From: an uncultured Lachnospiraceae bacterium
GTDB lineage: Bacteria; Bacillota; Clostridia; Lachnospirales; Lachnospiraceae
Assembly: GCA_946541955.1 (NCBI GenBank)
Contig: CAMNJZ010000005.1
Location: forward strand, 1 to 51,190
DNA: 51,190 bases
Direction: 5' to 3'
Under the pieces are notes generated by a model. It had not been told where the DNA came from. It ran no database searches and worked only from the letters and a program-made list of their open reading frames with translations. Below, piece by piece: positions 7,004-14,996 of the stretch. The translations under genes and the position numbers were made by a program. The first letter of the stretch is position 1. Every line of letters starts with the position of its first letter.

Positions 7004-7727
7004 ATTCTCCTGCTTTCCCAAAGCGGTAGCCCTTGCCCCGGATATTGAAAATATATCTGGGATTTTTAGGGTCCTCTTCAATTTTTTCCCGCAGATGGGA
7101 AATGTGTACCATCAGTGCGTTGGCGTCTGAATAGAGATTTGAGTCGAAGATCATCCTGCAGAGCTCTTCCTTGGTGAAGATCCTGCCCGGCTCGTTCATC
7201 ATATTCAGCATGAGTCTGTATTCCTTGGGCGTGAGCGGAATGGAGCTGTCGTTTTTATACAGTCTGAGCCTGGACATATTCAGCTCCAGCTCGTCATAGC
7301 GAAGGGTCGATTTTTCCTCCGTCTGCTCTTCTTCCGTCGGTTCTGTATCCATCTCGTAGCATCTGCGAAGGAGGGCGTTGATCCTGGCCCCCAGCTCCAG
7401 CGCTTCGAAGGGACTTTCCATGCAGTCGTCCGCTCCCAGGTTCATCCCCAGGACCCGGTCTTCCACCCGGCCCTGCCTGGTCAGTGCGATCACGGGAATC
7501 CTGCTGCTGCGCCGGATCTCCTGAATCGCTGTAAATCCCTGGACGCCCCTGGAGACCGTATCGATGATCACCAGATCGGCCAGCGCTTCCTTTTCCGCCT
7601 CCAGTATTTCCACAAGGCTGCTTGCTTCTCCTACCTGGTGTCCCTCTCCCTCCAGGCATTGCTGGACAGTCCTGTTTCTGTCCGAATCATCATGCATGAT
7701 GAGAATTCTGTATTGGTTCTCTCTCAT
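7002..7727 (-). CDS. OmpR/PhoB-type response regulator with atypical receiver
   Basis: A 241-residue two-domain regulator. The receiver (about 6-125) keeps the acidic pair D13/D14, the phospho-acceptor position D56 (VIIDT) and T83, but the nearly invariant lysine of the KPF motif is Ser105 (MESPFEAL). An acidic linker (about 128-140) leads to a winged-helix DNA-binding domain (about 142-237) with normal PLTPKEYRLM, SHLREKI and RGKGYRF motifs. Loss of the lysine usually weakens phosphorylation-driven activation, so it may act independently of phosphorylation or with altered kinetics. It is divergent from two LytS-like kinases 256 bases away; OmpR regulators do not normally pair with LytS kinases, so that partnership is only suggested by position. 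The ribosome binding site is weak. Confidence 0.9.
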   Translation of the reverse strand: MRENQYRILIMHDDSDRNRTVQQCLEGEGHQVGEASSLVEILEAEKEALADLVIIDTVSRGVQGFTAIQEIRRSSRIPVIALTRQGRVEDRVLGMNLGADDCMESPFEALELGARINALLRRCYEMDTEPTEEEQTEEKSTLRYDELELNMSRLRLYKNDSSIPLTPKEYRLMLNMMNEPGRIFTKEELCRMIFDSNLYSDANALMVHISHLREKIEEDPKNPRYIFNIRGKGYRFGKAGE

Positions 7728-7983
7728 ATCCCAACCCCGGTTTTCCTAATACTCTGAACTATGATGCAATCGTCGAAAAACTTGTTTTGCACTGTCTCGT
7801 GAATCAGAAAAGCGAATATTACTTCAGACCGGCTTTCTGTTTTCAAAAGTGTTCATAAAGGGACCATTTTACATAATTGACTGAATATTTGGATTCGAGC
7901 ATACTATCATCGGTTCGGATACACTTTGGTTACACGTATTTGCCGTGCGCTTTGTGCTATACTGATGGAAAAGGAGAGTCGTT
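7728..7983. other. Divergent intergenic region between regulator and kinase
   Basis: A 256-base AT-richer gap. It holds the extended -10 promoter of the kinase near the right end. On the minus side I can see no clear promoter for the regulator. No small gene with a ribosome binding site is evident. Confidence 0.5.
7951..7966 (+). promoter_or_regulatory. Extended -10 promoter of the LytS-like kinase genes
   Basis: TTTGTGCTATACTGAT contains TGC immediately before TATACT (7958-7963), an extended -10, with no good -35 at normal distance. The same 16 bases occur before araR at 47384-47399. The start would fall about 15 bases before the kinase ATG, just ahead of its AAGGAGAG ribosome binding site. 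Confidence 0.6.
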
Positions 7984-9360
7984 ATGCTGTTGGATATTGT
8001 CGCAGCTGCAGAGGTCTGGATCAGTCTGTTCTGTCTGTCTTCCGCTGTGTATCTGTTTACCACATTTCAAAAAAAAATCGATACGCCGGAAGGCCGCAGC
8101 TTTCGCTATCAGGCCGGCCTCCTGTTCATCTGCTTTATTCTGATGATCAGTGACTGTGTGGCCTGGTATTTCAACGGGTCGCGGATGCCCTTTGCAAGGC
8201 AGATCCTCCTCTGGGCCAACACCCTGCTCTACTGTCTGGATTATCTCATGGGGCTCCTTTATACCTGCTACCTGGCCTCCCTCCTGAAGGATTCCAGAGC
8301 CGTCCGTCTCTACCGCTTCCTCTCCTGTCTTCTGTGCGGCACTGCCATCCTCTACGCCCTTTCGAATCTGCATTTTCATCACCTGTTTTTTATTGACCGG
8401 GCGGCCTATTATCACAGGGGCGCTTTCTTTCGGACCCACCTCTGGTTTTCCTTTCCGGTCCTGGTCCTGGCGGCCCTTATTCTCATTTTTCACAGAAAGG
8501 AATTCCGAAAGGGCCAGTATCTCTTCCTGCATCTCTATTATCTCATTCCCGCCTTCGCGGTACTGCTGTCCACCTTCTGGTATGCAGGGATCTCCCTTCC
8601 CAATATCGGCTTCAGCCTGTCCGCTTTTCTGATGTTCTTCACCCTGGCCCAGGCCAGACGCAAGGCCTTCCTGGCGCGCCAGGCCCATGTGGTGGAGCAG
8701 GAGGAGGCCTATGCCGAAATGCGAAGACAAATGCATGACCTCCAGTTCCGGCTGGCCATGTCCCAGGTCCATCCGCATTTTCTCTATAACTGCCTCAATA
8801 CCATTTACTATCTCTGCGGCAAGTACCCCAGGACAGCCCAGCAGGCCATCCGTGACTTCTCAGACTATCTGGACTACAACACCAAGTCCCTGACTGCCCA
8901 GACCCCGATCCCCTTCATCGATGAATTCCGTCATATCAAAAGCTATCTGTCCCTGGAGAATCTCCGCTTCGACGGAGAGCTGGAGATCGAGTACCATATC
9001 CAGACCACCGGCTTCTACATTCCCTCCCTGTCCGTACAGCCCCTGGTGGAAAACGCCTGCGAGCACGGACTCTGGAAAAAAGGGGGCGGAAGGCTGATCC
9101 TGACGACCCGGTTAGACAGGGACCACATCTACATTCTGGTGGAGGACAACGGTGACGGCTTCAATCCCATCGCAGTGACGGGGAAAAACGGCCGGTCGCA
9201 TATCGGAATCGAAAATGTCAGGCGGCGGATCGAGACCATTTCCGGGGGCTCGCTCCACCTCCTTTCGGTAGAGGGCCGCGGGACCTCTGTTAAAATCATT
9301 CTTCCCAGATCAGACGCTGTTCTTTACGGAGAAACGGTCAAAGAGGGAGGTATCCTATGA
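7984..9360 (+). CDS. LytS/YehU-family sensor histidine kinase
   Basis: A 458-residue membrane kinase. The first 230 residues form about six or seven membrane helices with short loops and no recognised extracellular sensor. A coiled linker (AHVVEQEEAYAEMRRQMHD) leads to the His_kinase domain with the phospho-acceptor His265 in QVHPHFLYNCLNTI. The HATPase domain follows, with N-box QPLVENACEHG, G1 VEDNGDGF and G2 GGSLHLLSVEGRGTSV. Kinases of this family usually act with LytTR regulators; none is encoded here. The last four bases overlap the start of the next gene (ATGA), so the two proteins are translationally coupled and probably act together. Confidence 0.92.
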   Translation: MLLDIVAAAEVWISLFCLSSAVYLFTTFQKKIDTPEGRSFRYQAGLLFICFILMISDCVAWYFNGSRMPFARQILLWANTLLYCLDYLMGLLYTCYLASLLKDSRAVRLYRFLSCLLCGTAILYALSNLHFHHLFFIDRAAYYHRGAFFRTHLWFSFPVLVLAALILIFHRKEFRKGQYLFLHLYYLIPAFAVLLSTFWYAGISLPNIGFSLSAFLMFFTLAQARRKAFLARQAHVVEQEEAYAEMRRQMHDLQFRLAMSQVHPHFLYNCLNTIYYLCGKYPRTAQQAIRDFSDYLDYNTKSLTAQTPIPFIDEFRHIKSYLSLENLRFDGELEIEYHIQTTGFYIPSLSVQPLVENACEHGLWKKGGGRLILTTRLDRDHIYILVEDNGDGFNPIAVTGKNGRSHIGIENVRRRIETISGGSLHLLSVEGRGTSVKIILPRSDAVLYGETVKEGGIL

Positions 9361-10679
9361 ATCCATCTCATCTGCTGACAGGCCTCCTGCTCTGGGGCTC
9401 TGTTTTTACCATGGGCAGCGCCCTTTACACCTTCTGGAAGATCCATTTCCAAAACAACAGGAGGGCCTTCTTTCTGGGCCTGCTGCAGGCAAATGTCTCA
9501 CTGGTCCTTCTGTGCTCCGCAGCAGGGAATCTCTGCCTTGCCTCCTCCGCCCCCGACGGATCTTTGTATCTGGCGCTGCGTCTTTTCCTGGTCTATCTGC
9601 GGTCTCAGATGGCCGTTCTGGCAGCCTGCTATATCAGAGCCCTTCTGCCGGGACAGGACCTGAGCCGGCTCTATCTGACCGGCTCTGCCATCGGGAGCAT
9701 CACCGCCGCGCTCATACAGGGTGCCCTGATCTGGCGGGACGCCCTCCAGGGGGCCGCCCCCGCCTTCCTGGAAGGGAATTATCATTTTGCTGTCAGTGCC
9801 AGGATGATCTTTCTGGTATGCTCCCTTCTGGTCCTGCTTGTCAGCGAAAAGGAGCTTGTTCCCGCCTACTACAGGGCTGTCATGATTTTCCTGCTCCCGC
9901 CTCTGCTCACGTCCCTTTTGTGTTTTTCCATTCAGGGCTACCTGGCGGCCATAGATCTGTCCTGCAGCATTTCATCCGTCGCCATGTATGTGATCCTGCT
10001 GCGCCACACCCAGCGTCTGACCATGGAGCAGGAGGAAAAAATCCTGGCGGAAAGGACCCGTCTGGCCAGGCAGAAGGAAGAAATGAACCTGCTGGAAAAC
10101 CAGCTGATCCTGTCCCAGCTCCAGCCCGAATTTCTCAAGGAAAGCCTGGCGACCATCTCCAGGCTCTGCGATACAGATACCGAAGCCGCCCGCCGGGGCG
10201 TCAGCTGGTTCTCGGATTATCTGCGGGAAAATATGGACTCTCTGAAAAAGACGGAGCCGGTCCCCTTCCAGACCCACCTGGCCCATATCCAGAACTTCCT
10301 GGATCTGGAAAGGCTGAACTTCGGAGACCGGCTTCAGTCCTGCTTTGATTTTGAAACGGTCGATTTCTCCATTCCTTCTCTCTGCATCCAGCCTCTTCTG
10401 GAGAATGCGATCCGCTACGGGATCACGCCTGCCGGCAGCGGCTGCGTGACCCTGCGGACCCGGCGGGAAGAAGGCCAGGTCCTCATAGAAATAGAGGACG
10501 ACGGCGCAGGCTTCTCCTACCGGGAGGACCTGGACCAGGCGGGGGCCTACCCCGGGATCCGGGCCATCCGAAGCCGCATCCTCAGCCTCAGCGGCGGCAG
10601 CCTCGAGATTGCTTCCACCCCCGGAAAGGGGACGCTGGCCAGGATCCGGATCCCGGATTCCCGGGAAAAGACCGGTTAA
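9357..10679 (+). CDS. LytS-like protein lacking the phospho-acceptor histidine (pseudo-kinase)
   Basis: A 440-residue paralogue of the preceding kinase with the same plan: about six membrane helices, coiled linker, dimerisation/His region, HATPase domain. In the His motif the partner reads QVHPHFLYN, while this protein reads QLQPEFLKE: the acceptor His is Glu258 (codon at 10128-10130) and the following Tyr-Asn is also lost. The ATP site looks intact (QPLLENAIRYG, EDDGAGF, GGSLEIASTPGKGT). It therefore cannot autophosphorylate at the usual site but may bind ATP, phosphorylate the partner in a heterodimer, or signal allosterically. The four-base overlap with the upstream gene supports a 1:1 complex. 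The frame is intact throughout, so this is not decay by truncation. Confidence 0.88.
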   Translation: MNPSHLLTGLLLWGSVFTMGSALYTFWKIHFQNNRRAFFLGLLQANVSLVLLCSAAGNLCLASSAPDGSLYLALRLFLVYLRSQMAVLAACYIRALLPGQDLSRLYLTGSAIGSITAALIQGALIWRDALQGAAPAFLEGNYHFAVSARMIFLVCSLLVLLVSEKELVPAYYRAVMIFLLPPLLTSLLCFSIQGYLAAIDLSCSISSVAMYVILLRHTQRLTMEQEEKILAERTRLARQKEEMNLLENQLILSQLQPEFLKESLATISRLCDTDTEAARRGVSWFSDYLRENMDSLKKTEPVPFQTHLAHIQNFLDLERLNFGDRLQSCFDFETVDFSIPSLCIQPLLENAIRYGITPAGSGCVTLRTRREEGQVLIEIEDDGAGFSYREDLDQAGAYPGIRAIRSRILSLSGGSLEIASTPGKGTLARIRIPDSREKTG

Positions 10680-10730
10680 AAAGAAGCAGCTATGACTGCC
10701 TCTGCCTTTGCAAAGTCATTCATAGCTGCT
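10677..10730 (-). terminator. Terminator of the zinc-ribbon membrane protein operon
   Basis: AGCAGCTATGA (10685-10695) pairs with TCATAGCTGCT (10720-10730), with a further short stem in the loop. On the minus strand it is followed by TTCTTTTT. It overlaps the last codons of the 10716-11159 gene. Confidence 0.65.
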
Positions 10731-11159
10731 GATCAGCGCATCGATCTTTTCAATATATTCCTGGTAATCGCCCGCCTGGGCCGCAAACCTTTCCATGCGT
10801 TTTTTCTGGAAAGCCGCTTTCTCAGCGCTGCCGGCCTTTTCATAAGCGTGGCAGAGCAGGGCTGCGTCATAGTACATGCCTATTGCCCGGCACTGGGGGA
10901 TGTCCCCCTCATAGACTCTGTGGGCGCCCGAATCATCCAGGGTCATGTCCAGAAGATCCTGATATTTCTCATTGCGCAGGTTCCTGAGATAATCAGCCTC
11001 TTCATAATAGCTGTAGCGGTCCTCCGTGATTCTTTCCCGGATCCGGCCGATCCCCAGGCCCGCTGTCACCAGAAAGAAGAGGATCAGGACAATGGAAAGG
11101 AGCCGAAAGAGTCCTTTTCCCAGGAACCCGCCCCTATTTTGCTTCTCTTTCTTATTCAT
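10716..11159 (-). CDS. Hypothetical single-pass membrane protein
   Basis: 147 residues. A basic start (MNKKEKQNRGG) and one membrane helix at about 18-40 place the C-terminal part outside the cytosol. That part is mostly helical with many Tyr and acidic residues (DRYSYYEEADYLRNLRNEKY). I recognise no family. The general pattern of one helix plus a helical extracytoplasmic domain resembles the two zinc-ribbon proteins encoded just upstream, but it has no zinc ribbon. It overlaps the upstream gene by eight bases and is the last gene of the four-gene operon. Confidence 0.75.
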   Translation of the reverse strand: MNKKEKQNRGGFLGKGLFRLLSIVLILFFLVTAGLGIGRIRERITEDRYSYYEEADYLRNLRNEKYQDLLDMTLDDSGAHRVYEGDIPQCRAIGMYYDAALLCHAYEKAGSAEKAAFQKKRMERFAAQAGDYQEYIEKIDALISSYE

Positions 11160-11916
11160 CCTTCACTACCAGCCTTTCTTCCAGGGTCTTCTGGATCCTG
11201 CTTTCCGACATGTCCACAAGCTCCCGGACCTCCGTCTTGGTCAGGCCCGCATAGACCTCCAGCAGCAGGGCCATTCTGGACCGCATATCTTCAATATAGA
11301 CCATCTTGTCGGCCGCCAGGTAGATCTCCTTCTTATAGGAATACTCCTCCTCCAGATTCCAGAGCTTTGTGATATTGGAGGCCATGGTGGCGCAGGTCTG
11401 ATGGATGGAGTTTTCCTGGAAGCGGTAGCTGCCTCCCTGGACTCTGCTTCCCAGATCCTCCGTCAGCCATTTGTAGCAGGAAGCCGCCCGGAGGACGGCG
11501 CTGTAGGCATCCACCTCATCCACTTCATAGAGGGCGTATAAATGATTGCCGGTATAATAGGCGGAAAGACCGCTGTAGTCTCCGTCCTGCAGATAGGCCT
11601 CCATGTTGGCCAGATGGAGATCTGCCTCCTTAATGATTCTCTTTTCCCGGATATCGTATGCGATTTCAGAGGACATGGCCGCAAAGCCCAGCCCTGCCAT
11701 ATCCAGAAGGAGCAGGACCAGGAGCAGGATCACGGAGATATGCCTGCCTGTCGTCTTCCGGCTGGCCGTTACGACTTCGTCTCTGGTCTGGGCAAATTCC
11801 TGCTCAAAGCGCTGCATCTCCTCCTGATGCTGCCTGGCAAAAGGATTGGGCGTTCCGCAGTAGGGACATTTGAGATCCTCCAGCCCCATATTTCCGCCGC
11901 AGCTTTCACATTTCAT
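11152..11916 (-). CDS. Zinc-ribbon, single-pass membrane protein
   Basis: 254 residues. The N-terminus is a zinc ribbon with two CxxC pairs (CESC at 3-6 and CPYC at 17-20), followed by a charged, probably coiled segment (about 28-55), one membrane helix (about 60-82) and a roughly 170-residue helical extracytoplasmic domain. The function is unknown. The ribbon would sit in the cytosol and could join partner proteins or nucleic acid to a wall-side sensor domain. It overlaps both neighbours by a few bases, so the operon is tightly coupled. The next upstream gene has the same domain order, and the two look like diverged duplicates. Confidence 0.8.
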   Translation of the reverse strand: MKCESCGGNMGLEDLKCPYCGTPNPFARQHQEEMQRFEQEFAQTRDEVVTASRKTTGRHISVILLLVLLLLDMAGLGFAAMSSEIAYDIREKRIIKEADLHLANMEAYLQDGDYSGLSAYYTGNHLYALYEVDEVDAYSAVLRAASCYKWLTEDLGSRVQGGSYRFQENSIHQTCATMASNITKLWNLEEEYSYKKEIYLAADKMVYIEDMRSRMALLLEVYAGLTKTEVRELVDMSESRIQKTLEERLVVKDE

Positions 11917-12689
11917 CGCTTATCCTCCAAATACTGCCTGCAAAGCTTCCTGCACTCGGTCCAGCTGAAATAGTCATACTCATCCAGAGACTTCTGGTAC
12001 AGGTCCGTCGCTTCATTTTCTGACATGCCGATGGTATCTGTCAAGAAGGCCATGGCCATTTTGGCCAGTTCCCGGAGTTTGTCCCGGTCTGCCGCCGGCG
12101 TGCCCTGGGCTGGATTCCGGTCCTGGTCCATGATCCGGAAGGCGTCCAGCATGGCTTCCTCCGCCCTGTCTTCGTCCCAGTCCCCGGCCAGAAGCGTCTG
12201 GGCCGGCAAAACGCCGTCCCTGTAGGTCCAGTAGGCCTGCACATATTCATAGTGCTTCCAGTCATAGATCGCTTCGTACCCTGTCTCCTCGGCTTCCAGG
12301 AGTCCGATCATATAATCCAGAAGGGCGTCGGGATCTCCCGCCTCATAGAGCCGGTCCAGCTCTCCGAAATGCTTCTGCTGATATTCCATCATGGCCTTCT
12401 CATCCCCGGAGGACCTCTGGAAAGAATGCTCCATTCTATAGATCCCAAAAGCCAAAACGCCCAGGACCAGGGCCACCGCCAGAGCTGTCACCAGAAGGCC
12501 CCGGCCCTGGCTGCGGATCTCCCGCCGCAGGGACCGTTTCCCATGGTAGCGGAGATCCGACAGGTCCTCCTGCAGGTCCTCCAGCTGGTCCATATAGGCC
12601 TCCTCTGCCCCCAGGGGATTCAAATGTCCGCAGTAGGGACAGGCCTTTTCATGGGCGTCAAATTCCGCTCCGCAGTTTTCACAGATCAT
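11913..12689 (-). CDS. Zinc-ribbon, single-pass membrane protein (paralogue)
   Basis: 258 residues with the same order as its downstream neighbour: zinc ribbon (CENC at 3-6, CPYC at 17-20), acidic then basic linker, membrane helix at about 66-86, and a helical acidic extracytoplasmic domain. Cys spacing and the PYCGxxNP follow-on are shared with the neighbour, but the outer domains differ strongly. The ATG lies behind GGGAGGGAG. It overlaps the next gene by four bases (ATGA). No enzymatic motif is seen. Confidence 0.8.
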   Translation of the reverse strand: MICENCGAEFDAHEKACPYCGHLNPLGAEEAYMDQLEDLQEDLSDLRYHGKRSLRREIRSQGRGLLVTALAVALVLGVLAFGIYRMEHSFQRSSGDEKAMMEYQQKHFGELDRLYEAGDPDALLDYMIGLLEAEETGYEAIYDWKHYEYVQAYWTYRDGVLPAQTLLAGDWDEDRAEEAMLDAFRIMDQDRNPAQGTPAADRDKLRELAKMAMAFLTDTIGMSENEATDLYQKSLDEYDYFSWTECRKLCRQYLEDKR

Positions 12690-12708
12690 GCTTTCTCCCT
12701 CCCGGGCC

Positions 12709-14043
12709 TTACCTCACGCTGACCTTCCAGTTTTCTTCCTCCGGCTCTATATAGGCGGCATAGAAATCTTCCGTCGAGGCAAAGCCTGTGACCGCATGCA
12801 TGCGGTCGATTCTTACATAGTCTCCCGAATCTATGAGTCCGAACAGGCCATGCAGGCTCTGGGGAATCTCATAGCTGTCCTGATCCAGGTTCCAGCTTCC
12901 GTCCGGATACAGGACCAGGTCTTTGTAGCTTACAAAATAATAGTAGTCAAATTCCGTCTCTCTGTTGCCATAGGAAATGCGGAAAAGGAAAAAAATGGTA
13001 TTGGACGTCTCTCCGCCCTCCTCCCGGCCGGAAAGCAGGTAAACGCTGGCCGGCTGAATCTCCCGGAGGGTCTCGTCCTGGGCGTAGCCGTTCTCCACTT
13101 CTTCCCTGGCCGTTTCCATGGCTTCCTCCTGCAGCGCCAGGAGGGTTTCCTCTCCGATCTCATCCACGGCCATCGCATAGGCCGGGATGCCTTCCACCTG
13201 ATAGGTCATGCCGGTCCGGGTCAGGATCAGACCATAGGCTGCCGCCAGGTCTTTTTCGTCCATGTCCTCCTTCAGGACCGTTTCGATCTGAATCTTGTCC
13301 CCATTGGAAAGGCCACTGTCCATGGAAGCCCTGTAGGTCCAGGGAAGATCGCTCTCGTATTCCATATGGAGCACGCCTTCCGGCGCAGTCCCGCTTACAG
13401 ACAGGATCAGCTCCTCGAAAGGATCCCTTTCCTCCACTTCGGCCAGGCCGCTGATCTGATATACCACCGGCTCCGCCTCGCAGACCAGGCCGTAGCCCTC
13501 CGGATCTCCCGGCTCATAGGCCGCCGTCAGGGTGACCTCGTCTCCGTTGGAGAGGCCTTCCGTCCGGTCCAGGCTGTAATGGACCGCATCCATGATATCC
13601 TGATAATGGGCAGAGGCCTGGAAGGCTTCCAGACCGGTCTGTCCCTCCGCCGCCTCGATGCTGCCGCGGGCAAGGAGGAAATCGGCGATGTCCGATTCCA
13701 GCTTCGCTTCATCCAGCTCCATCTCCACACGGCCATAGCCATCATAGCCTATGGACATAAGCCTGACATAGGCGTTGAGCTGCAGGGCATCCGCCGGCTG
13801 CGTATGCAAAAAGGCCCATACGCCGGCGCCGGCGCCCAAAAGGAGGGCAAGGAGGATCCCCAGAAGAAGGGGGCCCCGGGACCGGGGCCCCCTCTCTTCC
13901 GGCTCCTTTTCTGTATCTGCGTTCATATAGGAAACGGTCTCCTCCGGTCCCGGCTCCTCTGCGCGGGTCTCTTCCTGAAGGGAATCGTCTTCATAAATAT
14001 ATCCATGTTCCGTATAAACAGGTTCTCTCTTATGTCCGTCCAT
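12709..14043 (-). CDS. Membrane-anchored protein with paired GLSNGD repeats
   Basis: 444 residues: an acidic cytosolic tail of about 55, one membrane helix (about 58-79) and a large extracytoplasmic part. Two similar modules each contain a GLSNGDxV/I turn followed by a beta strand (near residues 160 and 245). This arrangement is seen in clostridial membrane proteins that usually begin with a zinc ribbon; here the ribbon is missing, while the next two genes carry one. The last 100 residues look like a separate alpha/beta domain. It is the first gene of the operon. Function unknown; an envelope stress or wall-monitoring role is only a guess. Confidence 0.78.
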   Translation of the reverse strand: MDGHKREPVYTEHGYIYEDDSLQEETRAEEPGPEETVSYMNADTEKEPEERGPRSRGPLLLGILLALLLGAGAGVWAFLHTQPADALQLNAYVRLMSIGYDGYGRVEMELDEAKLESDIADFLLARGSIEAAEGQTGLEAFQASAHYQDIMDAVHYSLDRTEGLSNGDEVTLTAAYEPGDPEGYGLVCEAEPVVYQISGLAEVEERDPFEELILSVSGTAPEGVLHMEYESDLPWTYRASMDSGLSNGDKIQIETVLKEDMDEKDLAAAYGLILTRTGMTYQVEGIPAYAMAVDEIGEETLLALQEEAMETAREEVENGYAQDETLREIQPASVYLLSGREEGGETSNTIFFLFRISYGNRETEFDYYYFVSYKDLVLYPDGSWNLDQDSYEIPQSLHGLFGLIDSGDYVRIDRMHAVTGFASTEDFYAAYIEPEEENWKVSVR

Positions 14044-14141
14044 AAAGATCCACCCTTCCTGCAGGTGCTCAAGCCAAATGCCTGCACTATTGTTCCGAAT
14101 TTATCTTATCCGCAAAAAATCCAGAATGGATACAACTCTTA

Positions 14142-14169
14142 TTGTTAATTTCAATAAACATGGTAAACT
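14142..14169 (+). promoter_or_regulatory. Candidate promoter of the secreted protein gene
   Basis: TTGTTA (14142-14147), a 16-base spacer and TAAACT (14164-14169) lie 48 bases before the start codon. Both boxes are imperfect. Confidence 0.45.
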
Positions 14170-14217
14170 ATAGAAGTAACTTTTGCGTCCTGCGCAGGAA
14201 AGAGAGGAAGATAATCT

Positions 14218-14910
14218 ATGAAAAAGACAATCGTAAGACAGTTCGCCATGCTGATGGCCGCCGTATGTCTTCTGCTGGCTGTATGGGCCGCTCCCGGAAG
14301 CGCTGAAGGCGTCCAGGCTGCCACCTCCAAGACCGTTTACTGGAATCCCAACAGCTCCTTCACAGCTACCTGGAAGCCGGGCGATTCCGTAAACGAGTAT
14401 TACAGTGTGATCTCCATTATGGGCTGCACCAGCAAGGACCAGATCAAGGACCTTAAGAGTTCTGACAAGAAGATCGCCACTGTCACGGCCCACGACGGCT
14501 TCATTATGGTCAAGTACGGCGACAAATCCGGTACCGTTACCATCTCCTGCCGCTGCAGAAAGGTCGAGCTGAGCCACAAATTCAAGGTTCGCAAATATAA
14601 GAATCCTTTCATCCGCTTCAAGCTGGCCGGCAAGGGCATGAAGAACAAGTTCGAGAAGAATTCTCAGTATACCGTAACCAGGAAATACTATGAGAACATC
14701 CTGAACCTCAAGGTCGCCAAGGGCTGGAAGATCCTCAACGTCGTCGTGGAAAACGGCAACGCCAAGAAGAAGGACTACAAGGTCAATTCCAGGACCTTCC
14801 GCAAGAAGGTAAATATGACTTCCAAGAAGGGAGCCACCATTACCATCACCGTGCAGAATGCCGACAAGGGCATCACGGAAACCATCAAGCTTGTCAAAAA
14901 GGCTTCCTGA
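14218..14910 (+). CDS. Small secreted basic protein
   Basis: 230 residues beginning with a clear signal peptide: MKKTIVRQ, a hydrophobic core, and probable cleavage after an Ala-X-Ala-type site near residues 28-37. The mature protein is lysine-rich and made mostly of beta strands, with a stretch (SSDKKIATVTAHDGFIMV) that resembles bacterial Ig-like (Big_2-type) domains. No catalytic motif or wall anchor is seen, so it is probably released or bound to the wall by charge. AGAGAGGAAG provides the ribosome binding site. It is monocistronic and ends at two hairpins. Confidence 0.8.
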   Translation: MKKTIVRQFAMLMAAVCLLLAVWAAPGSAEGVQAATSKTVYWNPNSSFTATWKPGDSVNEYYSVISIMGCTSKDQIKDLKSSDKKIATVTAHDGFIMVKYGDKSGTVTISCRCRKVELSHKFKVRKYKNPFIRFKLAGKGMKNKFEKNSQYTVTRKYYENILNLKVAKGWKILNVVVENGNAKKKDYKVNSRTFRKKVNMTSKKGATITITVQNADKGITETIKLVKKAS

Positions 14911-14921
14911 GCCAGAACAGG

Positions 14922-14982
14922 AAAGGGTGCTGAAGGCACCCTTTAGGAAAAGGATTCCCGCCGCCGGCGGGAATCCTTTTTC
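14922..14982. terminator. Double hairpin, bidirectional terminator
   Basis: The first stem is AAGGGTGC / GCACCCTT (about 14923-14944). The second is AAAAGGATTCCCGCC / GGCGGGAATCCTTTT (14948-14981) with T-runs on both strands. It separates the convergent secreted protein gene and rfbB. Confidence 0.88.
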
Positions 14983-14996
14983 AGTTTCCATCTTAC

